From assembly GCA_003216275.1 (NCBI GenBank), contig QCJC01000003.1, positions 1-64,000 of the forward strand: a DNA stretch of 64,000 nucleotides, in the 5' to 3' direction. This stretch comes from Prochlorococcus sp. AG-402-P18. Its GTDB lineage: Bacteria > Cyanobacteriota > Cyanobacteriia > PCC-6307 > Cyanobiaceae. The notes beneath the pieces are model-generated. The model worked only from the letters and a program-made list of their open reading frames with translations. It did not search any database and was not told the origin of the DNA. This document shows positions 41,647 through 51,821 of the stretch, piece by piece; the stretch's first letter is position 1, and every line of letters begins with the position of its first letter. A program made the position numbers and the translations under genes.

Positions 41647-44600
41647 ATGGCTAAAATAAATCCATTTATACCTAATATGTACCCTTTAACGAATGGAATG
41701 CGACTAATAGAAGCTAGTGCAGGTACAGGTAAGACATTTTCCCTAGCTCATCTGGTATTAAGGTTATTAACAGAAGAAGAGTATTCAATAAACGAAATAC
41801 TTGTAGTTAGTTTTACAGAAGCAACAGCTTCTGAAATTAAGTCCAAAATAATTGAAAGGTTAATTATGGCTTTAAAAGCTATAGAGTCAATTCATACCAA
41901 TAGTGAGTCATATGAAATCGACGATGTATTAAAAGAATGGATCAAAATAAATATAACTACTACAGAAAGAGGCGTATATTTTGCATCCTTACTTCTAGAA
42001 GCATTAGAAAGAATCGATAGTGCAGATATAACAACAATACATGGATTTTGTAGTAAAACAATTCGAAGAGAGGCAATAGAGAATGGTAATAGTTTTAACC
42101 CAACAATTGAGAAGGACTCTTATTCACTAATAAATGAAATAGTTGAGGAATATTGGAAAAATCAACTATTAGAAATAGAAACTCAAGAATTAAAAGGGCT
42201 ATTCAAAACCAACTTTAATCGTCAGAATTTGATTCAAATTCTTAGTCTATTAGATAATGACTCAAATAATAAATTTATAACATCATTTGAGGGATTAAAA
42301 GTAGAAGAAAATCTAGCTAAGCAATTAAATAATTATATTGATTCGTTATGGATAGATTTCAAAACCGGATGGGAAGAAAATGGAGCTAGAATAGAAGATA
42401 ACTTTATTCAAATTGCGAAAAATCTAAAATCTCAAGGTTATACAGATACAAAACCATACTCATCTAAACCAAGGAAAAATCGCTCCGATGTTATATGTAA
42501 ATGGATTGAATCATATAAAAACAAAGAAAGACCTTCATACGAAGATATTCAAAATCAATCTCTTATTAATAACTATTTTCATCCGAAAAATCTTTACCAA
42601 TTAAATAAAAAATATAATATCAATGTTTCAACAGAAGAAATAAATTCATTGCTTGACATTATTGTTGAATTATATGATAGTCCGAGTGAATATGTATGGG
42701 AACATGCTCTATCTTGGACAAAGAGAGAGCTTGAAGAACGAAAATCAAAAAAAGGTTTAATAACTTATTCAGATCTATTACAATTATTAGATCCAAATAA
42801 CTTTTATACAAACAAAAATAAAGAAGACATTCATAATAATATTTATAAGAACTTACAACATAGATATAAAGCAGCATTAATAGATGAGTTCCAAGATACA
42901 GATCCAGTCCAATTAAGATTACTCAAAGAAGCCTTTGGAAATAAATCAACCCATCTTTTACTTATGATTGGAGATCCAAAACAAGCAATCTATAGTTTCA
43001 GAGGAGGGAGCTTAGATACATATATGAAGGCAAGAAAAGAATGTGATCGAATTGATTTCATGAATGCTAATTACCGAAGTACAAAACGTCTGATTTTAAT
43101 ACTCAATAAATTATTTCTTGATGGTCTAATAAGATCAAATCTAAAAACTCAACAACTAAAGCCTTGTTCCCAAGAAGAACTAGTAAAGCTCAATGGTATA
43201 AAAGAGCCCTTAAAAATCTTAAATATTATTGAAAGCAATAACAAGGATAAAGCACAAGCTATAAAGTTGGAATCTAAAAGCAAAATAGAAGAGAAAATAC
43301 CAAAAGTTATTGGTTCATATTTGATAGAACTATTAAGCAACAATTCCAAAAAACTAAATCCATCAGATATTTGCATACTAGTTAATAGACATGATCAAGC
43401 TAAAAGCATCCATAGTTATTTATCAAAAATAAAAGTCCCATCACAACTTCTAAGCAATGAAAACATTTTTTCAAAAGAAGGGGCTCAAATTCTACAAATT
43501 TTCATTAACTGTATAGTTAGTCCATACAATCAACAAGAACTAACTCTCCTCGCATGTTCTGAGCTGTTGCAATGGAAAAAAGATAAGCTTTTTTCATCAA
43601 AATCCAATGGCGATCTTGATTGCTTATCGTCAAAATTCTATGAGCTTGCTAGATTGTTTCCCAAGCTTGGTCTATTAGGTTGCTTATCCAATTTTCTAGA
43701 AGGAGAATTAATAGCTGATCTATCTCAAAGAGGAACTTTATTAAGTGATCTTTATCAAAGTGCTCAGCTACTAGATGAGCAGATCTATCGTCAGGAATTA
43801 GATGCCAATAGGGCTTCACAATGGCTGAGTCGTCAACGTTTCCAACCCCCTGATTCAATTCCAGATGAATATCAACCTAATAGTGCTATCAGTAATAGTT
43901 CAATCAATATAATTACAATACATAAAAGTAAAGGGCTTCAGTTTAAAATAGTAATATGTCCATATTTGTGGCAAAAGCCTCCTGCTCAAAAAAGTCATAT
44001 TTGGAAAGAAGGCCAACACCTATTAATTTCAAAGAAATACAAATGGTATAAGAAATTCATCTCATATCAAGAATACACAAGGAAAGAATCATTAAAGGAA
44101 GCCGAGCGATTAGCATACGTAGCCCTAACAAGAGCAAAAAATCAATTAATTATCGTATGGACAAGAGCTGCAGGACAAGAAGGCAATCCTCTTTCAGGAT
44201 TTTTACTTGGATCAGAATTAATAGATCTACCAATAGAAGATCATTCAAAGGAACTGATTCAGAAATCCTTCAATAAAAGACAACTAAAAGTAGATATTCA
44301 AGATATTGAATTTCAGGAAGTAAATAAAACTTGGATACAACCCAAAAGTGAAATCAAGTTATCACTTGGATCAGTTCCATGCCACCAGTTTGATAATAGC
44401 TGGGGAAGATATAGTTTTTCTAGTTGGAGAAAAGAAATAGATAATGAATCAATAGCAAACAATTCATCCGATAAGTACAATGAAGACCTTAGGTTTAAAG
44501 ATGAAAATAATGGAATTTCATTAACCAAATCAAATTATGCGTTAAAAAATAGCGATCCTATCAATAATTTATTAGAAGAGAACCTATGGCCAACAGAAAG

Positions 44601-45420
44601 CCCAATAGGTAACTTTCCACGTGGTCCAATAGCAGGTACATGCCTCCATAGAATCCTGGAAAAAGTTAATTTTAATGATCTTGAAAATCAACAAAAAATT
44701 TCATCTATAATAGAAGAAGAGTTAAAAAAAGTTGATATCAAAAGCTCCTTCATTAAGCCAATATATATTTTATTAAAGAGAATTGCAAATATCCCTTTGG
44801 GTGGTCCTTTAGGTAGATTTCAATTGAAAAATTTAGATTCTGACAGCTCAATCAAAGAATTAAATTTTGATATGCCAATTTGCCATGAAACTACCCCAAT
44901 AAATACTTCGGAATTATCATCTATATTTAGAAAAGACGTCCAAAACAAATATGGATTAGATTATTTAGACAGACTAAGTAAGCTAAACATTAATAGCAGC
45001 GGTTTCTTAACAGGATCAATTGACCAGGTTTTTGCAGACAATGCAAATCATAAAAGTGCTAAATGGTGGGTAATAGATTGGAAGAGTAATTGGATTGGAA
45101 CTCCAACATCAAAAGAAAATAATTCTAGTTGTGGTCCCTCAAATTATTTGATAAAAAGAATGGATGAAGAAATGTACCATCACCACTATCCACTACAAGC
45201 TCATATATATCTACTTGCATTACATAGATTCTTAAATTGGAGACTGCCAAATTATTCAATACAAAAACATCTTGGAGGTTACATTTACGTGTTTTTGAGA
45301 GGTCTCCCAGATAAAAAAGATATAGAGGAAAAGAATTATCCAAAAAGAACTCCTGGCTTAATAGTCGAACCGGCACCTCTTGAAAGAATTCAAGCATTAG
45401 ATTTATTAATAAATAGATGA
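41647..45420 (+). CDS. recB: RecB subunit of exonuclease V (helicase-nuclease)
   Basis: The 1257-residue protein is the 3'-5' helicase and nuclease. UvrD-type motifs: ASAGTGKTFSLAHL (Walker A, residues 19-32), ALIDEFQDTDPVQL, MIGDPKQAIYSFRGG, INIITIHKSKGLQF and VALTRAKNQL. The C-terminal nuclease domain has GSIDQVF then WWVIDWKSNW, with the Asp and Lys of the cleavage site. The stop overlaps the recD ATG. Complete, normal length. Confidence 0.95.
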   Translation: MAKINPFIPNMYPLTNGMRLIEASAGTGKTFSLAHLVLRLLTEEEYSINEILVVSFTEATASEIKSKIIERLIMALKAIESIHTNSESYEIDDVLKEWIKINITTTERGVYFASLLLEALERIDSADITTIHGFCSKTIRREAIENGNSFNPTIEKDSYSLINEIVEEYWKNQLLEIETQELKGLFKTNFNRQNLIQILSLLDNDSNNKFITSFEGLKVEENLAKQLNNYIDSLWIDFKTGWEENGARIEDNFIQIAKNLKSQGYTDTKPYSSKPRKNRSDVICKWIESYKNKERPSYEDIQNQSLINNYFHPKNLYQLNKKYNINVSTEEINSLLDIIVELYDSPSEYVWEHALSWTKRELEERKSKKGLITYSDLLQLLDPNNFYTNKNKEDIHNNIYKNLQHRYKAALIDEFQDTDPVQLRLLKEAFGNKSTHLLLMIGDPKQAIYSFRGGSLDTYMKARKECDRIDFMNANYRSTKRLILILNKLFLDGLIRSNLKTQQLKPCSQEELVKLNGIKEPLKILNIIESNNKDKAQAIKLESKSKIEEKIPKVIGSYLIELLSNNSKKLNPSDICILVNRHDQAKSIHSYLSKIKVPSQLLSNENIFSKEGAQILQIFINCIVSPYNQQELTLLACSELLQWKKDKLFSSKSNGDLDCLSSKFYELARLFPKLGLLGCLSNFLEGELIADLSQRGTLLSDLYQSAQLLDEQIYRQELDANRASQWLSRQRFQPPDSIPDEYQPNSAISNSSINIITIHKSKGLQFKIVICPYLWQKPPAQKSHIWKEGQHLLISKKYKWYKKFISYQEYTRKESLKEAERLAYVALTRAKNQLIIVWTRAAGQEGNPLSGFLLGSELIDLPIEDHSKELIQKSFNKRQLKVDIQDIEFQEVNKTWIQPKSEIKLSLGSVPCHQFDNSWGRYSFSSWRKEIDNESIANNSSDKYNEDLRFKDENNGISLTKSNYALKNSDPINNLLEENLWPTESPIGNFPRGPIAGTCLHRILEKVNFNDLENQQKISSIIEEELKKVDIKSSFIKPIYILLKRIANIPLGGPLGRFQLKNLDSDSSIKELNFDMPICHETTPINTSELSSIFRKDVQNKYGLDYLDRLSKLNINSSGFLTGSIDQVFADNANHKSAKWWVIDWKSNWIGTPTSKENNSSCGPSNYLIKRMDEEMYHHHYPLQAHIYLLALHRFLNWRLPNYSIQKHLGGYIYVFLRGLPDKKDIEEKNYPKRTPGLIVEPAPLERIQALDLLINR

Positions 45421-47138
45421 ACGAACAATTTCAAAAGAAGTTCTCCCCCGATCTGAGTAAATCATTATTAGCCACTTTAAAACGCTATTTTCCCCCCAAA
45501 GAGTTTAATGAAGCTTTAATTGATATCGTCAATATATTAATAGATGGGTTATCAAGTGGCGACATGTATATAGACATAAAGGAAACTCCCATAAATATTG
45601 AACTTAAACACAAAGGTTGGCCTAATGTTCATTTAAAAGCATTAAGAGCAAGTGGTTGGGTCACAGGAACAAACTCACCCATAGTTTTATATGGCAATAA
45701 AATTAGTTGGCGTCGAACACATGAAGAGATTATATCGACTGTTCGAAAAATACTCTTAAGAAATGAGCCTATTAATTCTTTAGATCAAGAGTTAATAATG
45801 CCAATTAATCCCATAAATTTAGACCATCTAAATATTCAACAGAAGAAAGCTGTTAACCTTGTCGAAACTCAAAAAATAATCTTGCTAAGTGGTGGGCCTG
45901 GCACAGGTAAAACAAGTACAGTCCTTCAAATGCTTTTATATGCACTAACAAAAAATCCTACTCATAAATTTGCGATGGCTGCTCCAACAGGGAAGGCAGC
46001 CAAAAAACTTAAAGATACTATTCAGGCAGGTATTAAAGACTATGAATCCCCTCTAAATAATCAACTTTCAAAGATACCTTGTAAAACATTACATAAATGG
46101 TTAGAAGCAGGGGCAAATGGATTCAAAAGAAATTCCCAACGTCTACTTAATTTAGATTTAATAGTTGTAGATGAAATGTCAATGGTGGACTTATCAATTA
46201 TGAATGGATTACTCGATTCCTTACCACAATCCTGTCAAATAATTTTAGTGGGTGATCCAGATCAACTATTACCAATAGAAAGTGGAGGTATATGGCAAAT
46301 TTTGCAAAGCAAAGAAATTAATAAAAATTTCCAATCAAACTCTGTCAAACTTACAAAATCATATCGAAATAAAGGAGATATTGCTTTATTGAGAAATACA
46401 TTAAAGAATGAAGGATTGGATGCCTTTTGGCGAGTACTTTCAATTAAGGAAGAGTCATCAAATATAAATCATCATCTTTCCTCCTTAAAAAGGATTCCAG
46501 ATCCCGTAGTAAGTACACTTTTAAACTATAAAAAGAATCTTATAGAATTTACCGAGAATTGTCTTCATTGCATCCCTAACGAAGCATGGCAATCAAGCAT
46601 GTTCGAGGTAGCGACATCAGAGGAGATCCTAAACCTCTTTAATTTTATAGATAGTTTACTTGTACTCTGTCCACAAAGATATGGTAATTGGGGAGTACAA
46701 AAAATCCATCAGTTACTCTTAGGAGAAAGTTTTGGGAAGGGTGTTCAAAACTGGGCACAAGGCACACCAATTATGGCAAGAAGTAATCAAGCTGAACTAG
46801 GTTTAGCTAATGGAGACGTTGGGATAATCATAGGCAATGGTGATAAAAGACGTTTTTTATTTAATGTCTTTTCTGAGGAGCAAAGACTTGTTACTCGCTT
46901 AATCAACCCCTCAAGATTAAATTTATTTGATCCTGCATTCGCAATGACAATTCATAAATCTCAGGGGAGCGAAGCTAATCAAGTCGTTTTACTTTGGCCA
47001 GATGCCTCAAAAATGTCAGAAGAAAATAATCTCAGAAAATTATATTCTGATGATTATGAGAAAAGAATGATTTATACGGCAATAACTCGTGCCAAAAAAC
47101 AATTAACGGTAATAACCAATAAAGAAGAAGACTTTTAA
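45417..47138 (+). CDS. recD: RecD subunit of exonuclease V
   Basis: The 573-residue 5'-3' helicase has Walker A LLSGGPGTGKTSTVLQML (about 155-172), DLIVVDEMSMVDLSIM (Walker B), ILVGDPDQLLPIESGG and the late FAMTIHKSQGSEANQVVLLW plus YTAITRAKKQL motifs. ATG overlaps the recB stop by 4 bp, consistent with coupled translation. With recB and recC it repairs double-strand breaks and degrades foreign linear DNA. Confidence 0.95.
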   Translation: MNEQFQKKFSPDLSKSLLATLKRYFPPKEFNEALIDIVNILIDGLSSGDMYIDIKETPINIELKHKGWPNVHLKALRASGWVTGTNSPIVLYGNKISWRRTHEEIISTVRKILLRNEPINSLDQELIMPINPINLDHLNIQQKKAVNLVETQKIILLSGGPGTGKTSTVLQMLLYALTKNPTHKFAMAAPTGKAAKKLKDTIQAGIKDYESPLNNQLSKIPCKTLHKWLEAGANGFKRNSQRLLNLDLIVVDEMSMVDLSIMNGLLDSLPQSCQIILVGDPDQLLPIESGGIWQILQSKEINKNFQSNSVKLTKSYRNKGDIALLRNTLKNEGLDAFWRVLSIKEESSNINHHLSSLKRIPDPVVSTLLNYKKNLIEFTENCLHCIPNEAWQSSMFEVATSEEILNLFNFIDSLLVLCPQRYGNWGVQKIHQLLLGESFGKGVQNWAQGTPIMARSNQAELGLANGDVGIIIGNGDKRRFLFNVFSEEQRLVTRLINPSRLNLFDPAFAMTIHKSQGSEANQVVLLWPDASKMSEENNLRKLYSDDYEKRMIYTAITRAKKQLTVITNKEEDF

Positions 47139-47167
47139 GAAAGTGATCAACTTATTCCTAAAAGGAT

Positions 47168-47196
47168 TTTTGAGATGATAAAATTTAAGTTATAAT
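47168..47196 (+). promoter_or_regulatory. Probable promoter of DEAD-box helicase with ~90-nt leader
   Basis: A perfect TATAAT lies at 47,191-47,196, with TTTTGA/TTGAGA candidates for the -35 box at 47,168-47,175. The 47,200-47,287 leader is more GC-rich than its surroundings and holds GTTGTCTGCCT then AGGCAAC, able to fold. Cold-shock DEAD-box genes often have regulatory leaders. Confidence 0.42.
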
Positions 47197-47287
47197 CCCT
47201 TTAACAAGGCGAGTCAGCAAAGCACGGTTATATACCGATCGGAAGTTGTCTGCCTAATTTGAAGGACAAAAAGGCAACCATTCTTAG

Positions 47288-49054
47288 ATGACAAATAAAA
47301 ATACACATGAGGATTCCTCGTGTCCAGTAGATCAAGATGCTTTAGAAGAATCTTCTAAGGATATATTGGATAAAAGTAATCAAAATCCTGCAAATGGATT
47401 TTCAGATTTTGATTTTAGTGAAGAACTAATTCAAACACTCACTGATAAAGGATACTTATCACCCACTCCGATTCAGACAGCAGCAATTCCTGAATTACTC
47501 CTAGGTCGAGATTTAGTTGGACAAGCGCAAACTGGTACAGGTAAAACAGCCGCATTCGCATTGCCGATTCTAGAAAGATTGGAAAGGAATGTTGGACATC
47601 CACAAGTCTTAGTTCTCGCTCCAACCCGCGAATTAGCTATGCAAGTGGCCGAGTCCTTTCGCTCTTATGCAGCAGGTCATCCTCATTTAAAAGTACTAGC
47701 TATCTATGGAGGTTCTGATTTTCGAAATCAAATCAACACACTTAAGAGGGGAGTTGATGTTGTGGTCGGAACTCCAGGGAGAGTGATGGATCACATGCGC
47801 CAGGGTACTCTTAATACGAGTCATCTAGGTTGTTTAGTCTTGGATGAAGCTGATGAAATGTTAAGAATGGGTTTCATTGATGATGTGGAATGGATTTTAG
47901 AACAATTGCCAGAGGAAAGGCAGCTAGTTTTATTCTCAGCGACTATGCCATCTGAGATAAGAAGATTATCGAAAAAATATTTAAATAGTCCTGCAGAAAT
48001 AACTATAAAAGCAACTGAGTTGAAAGAAAGACTAATTAGGCAAAGGTATATAACTGTTCAAAATGTTTATAAAGTCAATGCACTTCAACGAGTCCTTGAA
48101 GCTGTATCAGAAGAAGGTGTAATTATATTTGCTAGGACTAAAGCTATTACAATTGTAGTAGCTGAAAAATTAGAATCATATGGATATAACGTAGCTATTT
48201 TAAATGGAGATATTCCCCAAAATCAAAGGGAAAGAACTGTCGAAAGATTAAGACAGGGTTCTATCAATATTTTAGTAGCAACGGATGTAGCAGCAAGAGG
48301 ACTCGATGTGGATCGAATTGGTTTAGTTATTAATTATGATATGCCTTTTGATCGCGAAGCTTATGTCCATAGAATTGGAAGAACTGGTCGTGCAGGAAGA
48401 AATGGAGAGGCTATTCTTTTTGTTAATCCTAGGGAGAGATCCTTTTTGAGCAATCTTGAAAGAGCTGTAGGTCAATCTATTGAGAAAATGGATATACCAG
48501 ACAATGAACTTATCAACACTAATCGAATTAAGAAGCTACAAACAAAATTAATAAAAGCAGCATCGACAGATAGAGAAAATCCAGAAGAGACTAATATTTT
48601 AAAGGAATTAATTCACAATGTTGAAAATGAGTTAGATATAGAGCCAAAAGAATTAACACTTGCTGCTTTAAATTTAGCAGTTGGTTTTAATTCACTCCTA
48701 GAAAATGGAAATGAAGATTGGATAAGACAATCAGCTCAAAGGAATCTAAGAAATGATCGAAGAGACAATAAATTCAAACAAAGACGGAGGGGAGATTTTG
48801 ATAACGATAGACTTGAGAATGAGATGGAAAGGTTCAGAGTTGAAGTTGGACACAGAGATAGAGTTAAACCTGGAAATTTAGTTGGAGCAATTGCCAACGA
48901 AGCTGGTTTAAAAGGAAGAATGATTGGAAGGATAAGAATATTTGAGAATTACAGCCTAGTTGATTTGCCAAAACAAATGCCAGATAAAGTATTTCAAGCT
49001 CTAAAGAAAGTCAAAGTAATGAATAGAGAGTTACAGATTAATAGAACTGACTAA
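47288..49054 (+). CDS. deaD: DEAD-box RNA helicase with DbpA-type RNA-binding C-terminus
   Basis: The 588-residue protein has a Q motif (SPTPIQ), AQTGTGKTAAF (Walker A, about 78-88), PTRELAMQV, LDEADEM, SAT, RGLDVDRIG and HRIGRTGRAGR, all canonical. The C-terminal 70 residues (FRVEVGHRDRVKPGNLVGAI onward) form a DbpA-type RRM fold that binds structured RNA. It probably remodels rRNA and mRNA, as CsdA/CrhR do. N-terminal 35 residues are acidic and disordered. Confidence 0.93.
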   Translation: MTNKNTHEDSSCPVDQDALEESSKDILDKSNQNPANGFSDFDFSEELIQTLTDKGYLSPTPIQTAAIPELLLGRDLVGQAQTGTGKTAAFALPILERLERNVGHPQVLVLAPTRELAMQVAESFRSYAAGHPHLKVLAIYGGSDFRNQINTLKRGVDVVVGTPGRVMDHMRQGTLNTSHLGCLVLDEADEMLRMGFIDDVEWILEQLPEERQLVLFSATMPSEIRRLSKKYLNSPAEITIKATELKERLIRQRYITVQNVYKVNALQRVLEAVSEEGVIIFARTKAITIVVAEKLESYGYNVAILNGDIPQNQRERTVERLRQGSINILVATDVAARGLDVDRIGLVINYDMPFDREAYVHRIGRTGRAGRNGEAILFVNPRERSFLSNLERAVGQSIEKMDIPDNELINTNRIKKLQTKLIKAASTDRENPEETNILKELIHNVENELDIEPKELTLAALNLAVGFNSLLENGNEDWIRQSAQRNLRNDRRDNKFKQRRRGDFDNDRLENEMERFRVEVGHRDRVKPGNLVGAIANEAGLKGRMIGRIRIFENYSLVDLPKQMPDKVFQALKKVKVMNRELQINRTD

Positions 49055-49058
49055 TAAA

Positions 49059-49343
49059 ATGCCTCATAAACTATTCATCAGCAGCCTTATTACATTCATT
49101 ATGATAGAAGTAAGTAATCCACTTGAGACTCAGGCAAAGAAAAATAGTTCCAAGAATAGTCTTCTTAATAAATTCTGCGTTGCAACATTAAAATCAAAAA
49201 TTGATATTAAGAATAAAAATGATTTCAATGAAATAAGTAATTTTACCTGTAAATGTTTTTTTAAACAGTATAATTCCGGTTTTTCTATAAAAGCCTCGCG
49301 AATCTATTGTAGGAACAAGGCCTCAGAAAAATATAGCCTATAA
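49059..49343 (+). CDS. Small secreted Cys-containing protein
   Basis: The 94-residue protein starts with a signal-like stretch (HKLFISSLITFIMIEVSNPL, cleavage likely after ETQA) and a basic mature part with cysteines in NKFCVATL, FTCKCFFK and IYCRNK, which probably form disulphides. It starts 4 bp after the helicase and ends 21 bp before the ABC exporter. Function unknown. Confidence 0.6.
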   Translation: MPHKLFISSLITFIMIEVSNPLETQAKKNSSKNSLLNKFCVATLKSKIDIKNKNDFNEISNFTCKCFFKQYNSGFSIKASRIYCRNKASEKYSL

Positions 49344-49364
49344 CAAATTAAAAAAATTAATACA

Positions 49365-51155
49365 ATGCTTAATTCAAAATTCAAACAATCCAATAAACCA
49401 TTAATAAGACTTTTAAGTAATCTTAAGAAGCAGAAACGTTTAATTTATTCAGCTATTACTTGCTCCATACTAAATAAATTCTTTGACCTTGCTCCACCTG
49501 TTTTAATTGGTTTATCAGTTGATGTTGTAGTAAGAGAAGAAAACTCTTGGCTAGGATCAGTTGGACTTAATACAGTACCAGATCAACTTATTGCACTTGC
49601 ATTTATTTCCTTTTTAATATGGAGTGCTGAATCATTCTTTGAATATTTATATGGACTAATGTGGAGAAATTTAGCTCAAAGAACACAACACTATTTAAGA
49701 ATTAAAGCATATGATCATTTACAAAAATTAGAAATGACCTTTTTCGAATCAGATAATACTGGAAGGTTAATGACTGTATTAAACGATGATATCAATCAAC
49801 TAGAAAGATTCTTAGATGAGGGTGCTAATAAAATTATTCAATTAATAATTACTGTTTTTATTGTTGGTGGAGCAATGATTTTCTTGGCGCCAGGAATTGC
49901 ATTATTAGCTTTCATTCCCATACCATTGATTCTCTGGGGTTCCATTAATTTCCAAAAAAACTTAGCGCCTAGATACCGTGAAGTAAGAGAAAAAGCCGGA
50001 GATCTTGCCTCAAGACTAAATAATAATCTCAGCGGCATGCTAACGATTAAAAGCTTTGCAACAGAAGATTGGGAACTTGGAAGATTAAAAATAGATAGTA
50101 ATTCTTACCAAAAAAGTAATAGAAAAGCTATTAAATTATCAGCAGCATTTATACCCTTAATTCGTTTCGCAATACTATTTGCATTCCTTGCGATATTAAT
50201 CGCTGGAGGTTTTCAGACTTGGCGAGGATATATGCCAGTTGGAACTTATAGTTTTTTAGTATTCATTACACAAAGATTATTATGGCCATTGACTACTTTG
50301 GGGCATATTTTAGATGATTATCAAAGATCAATGGCTTCAACAAATAGAGTTTTAGACCTAATAGATACTCCAGTTAAAATTAAAACTGGAAGAATCAAGT
50401 TAGATCCTAGACATGTTCAAGGTGGTATATCATTTAAGAATGTTGAATTCACATATGAAGGGCGTTCTCAAGTAATAAAAAACTTTAATTTAAATATTAA
50501 CCCTGGGAAAAAAATCGGAATTGTAGGAGCAACGGGTTCTGGGAAAAGCACACTAGTAAAACTATTATTAAGACTTTACGAAATAAATAAAGGTTCAATA
50601 AAAATAGATGGGAACTCTATCGAATTATTAGATTTAAACAGTCTTCGTCGATGTATTGCCTTAGTTAGCCAGGAAACATATTTATTCCAAGGTACAATTG
50701 AAGAAAATATCTCTTATGGATCACAAAATATTGATGAATCTAAAATAATAAAAGCAGCAGAACTGGCAGAAGCAACGGAATTTATTAATCAACTACCTCA
50801 AGGTATAAAAACAGTAGTGGGTGAAAGAGGTCAAAAATTGTCAGGAGGGCAAAGACAAAGGATAGCAATTGCTAGAGCAATATTAAAAAACGCACCAATA
50901 TTAGTATTAGATGAGGCAACAGCATCTGTAGATAATGAAACTGAAGCCGCGATTCAACGTTCTCTAAAAAAAATAACAAAAAATTGTACTACAATTGTTA
51001 TTGCACATCGCTTAAGCACTGTAATTGACGCTGAAGAAATTATTGTTTTAGACAAAGGTGAAATAAAAGAAAAAGGAACACATACGTCTCTACTAAAAAA
51101 TAAAGATTTTTATTATTATTTATGGCAAATTCAAGCAGGAGAAAATAATATTTAA
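49365..51155 (+). CDS. ABC exporter (MsbA-like half-transporter)
   Basis: The 596-residue protein has a six-span membrane domain (about 30-320; for example LAPGIALLAFIPIPLILWG) and an ATP-binding domain (about 345-590) with Walker A GATGSGKST, Q-loop VSQETYLFQG, signature LSGGQRQRIAIARA, Walker B ILVLDEATASVD and H-loop IAHRLST. It should work as a homodimer exporting lipids or other hydrophobic compounds; substrate unknown. Confidence 0.92.
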   Translation: MLNSKFKQSNKPLIRLLSNLKKQKRLIYSAITCSILNKFFDLAPPVLIGLSVDVVVREENSWLGSVGLNTVPDQLIALAFISFLIWSAESFFEYLYGLMWRNLAQRTQHYLRIKAYDHLQKLEMTFFESDNTGRLMTVLNDDINQLERFLDEGANKIIQLIITVFIVGGAMIFLAPGIALLAFIPIPLILWGSINFQKNLAPRYREVREKAGDLASRLNNNLSGMLTIKSFATEDWELGRLKIDSNSYQKSNRKAIKLSAAFIPLIRFAILFAFLAILIAGGFQTWRGYMPVGTYSFLVFITQRLLWPLTTLGHILDDYQRSMASTNRVLDLIDTPVKIKTGRIKLDPRHVQGGISFKNVEFTYEGRSQVIKNFNLNINPGKKIGIVGATGSGKSTLVKLLLRLYEINKGSIKIDGNSIELLDLNSLRRCIALVSQETYLFQGTIEENISYGSQNIDESKIIKAAELAEATEFINQLPQGIKTVVGERGQKLSGGQRQRIAIARAILKNAPILVLDEATASVDNETEAAIQRSLKKITKNCTTIVIAHRLSTVIDAEEIIVLDKGEIKEKGTHTSLLKNKDFYYYLWQIQAGENNI

Positions 51156-51156
51156 A

Positions 51157-51702
51157 TCAAATAAAAAATCTAAATGAGCTAATAACTCTTTTATAAATAT
51201 CTTGCATCTTTGACCAACGTTGTTCACTTGAGCTTGCAGCAAGAGTATATAAATAACCTCGGTCTACTGCAACAGTGGCAAATTCATGCCTACTTTTATC
51301 ATCTAAATTTACAGCGTATTCAAGATCATAAAATTTGTGATCATCAACTTCTCTCTCCTCTGCATCTATTAATTGAATAGGGTTTTGACTATTTTTCTCT
51401 CCAAATAGTCTTTCTCCAACGGCACTAGCTCCACCTAAATCATCCAAATCCACCTGATTCTCTAATTTAGAAATAACAAGACTAAGCGTTTCATCTGAGT
51501 TAATTAAATCATGGTAAACGACCTCTGGGCCATTATCGACAGCCACTCTCGTCCACCCTGTTGGGAATAAAAAACCATATCTGCCATCTTGACTTTTAAA
51601 TGGTTCCAATCCTGAAGCTCCTCCTGTAGAGCATGCTCCAAGAGTTAAAACAAGAGCTATAGCCAAAAGAGACTTGAAGGATGTTCTTAGAAATTTGATC
51701 AT
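51157..51702 (-). CDS. PsbP-family lipoprotein
   Basis: The 181-residue protein has a lipoprotein signal (LLAIALVLTLGACSTGG, Cys24) and a PsbP fold: DGRYGFLFPTGWTRVAVDNG, then VVYHDLINSDETLSLVISKL, then FYDLEYAVNLDDKSRHEF, ending YTLAASSSEQRWSKM. In cyanobacteria (CyanoP) it is a lumenal lipoprotein helping photosystem II assembly. Convergent with the ABC exporter, one base apart. Confidence 0.88.
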   Translation of the reverse strand: MIKFLRTSFKSLLAIALVLTLGACSTGGASGLEPFKSQDGRYGFLFPTGWTRVAVDNGPEVVYHDLINSDETLSLVISKLENQVDLDDLGGASAVGERLFGEKNSQNPIQLIDAEEREVDDHKFYDLEYAVNLDDKSRHEFATVAVDRGYLYTLAASSSEQRWSKMQDIYKRVISSFRFFI

Positions 51703-51821
51703 TTTGAAAACTCAAGCATCAATATTTTGATATATTTCTAATTTAACTGACGGTAATCTTCTTTAAATTAGTGCAACCCAGATAAAAGTTTGACTAAATT
51801 CTAAGTAATTGCTTCTGAACT

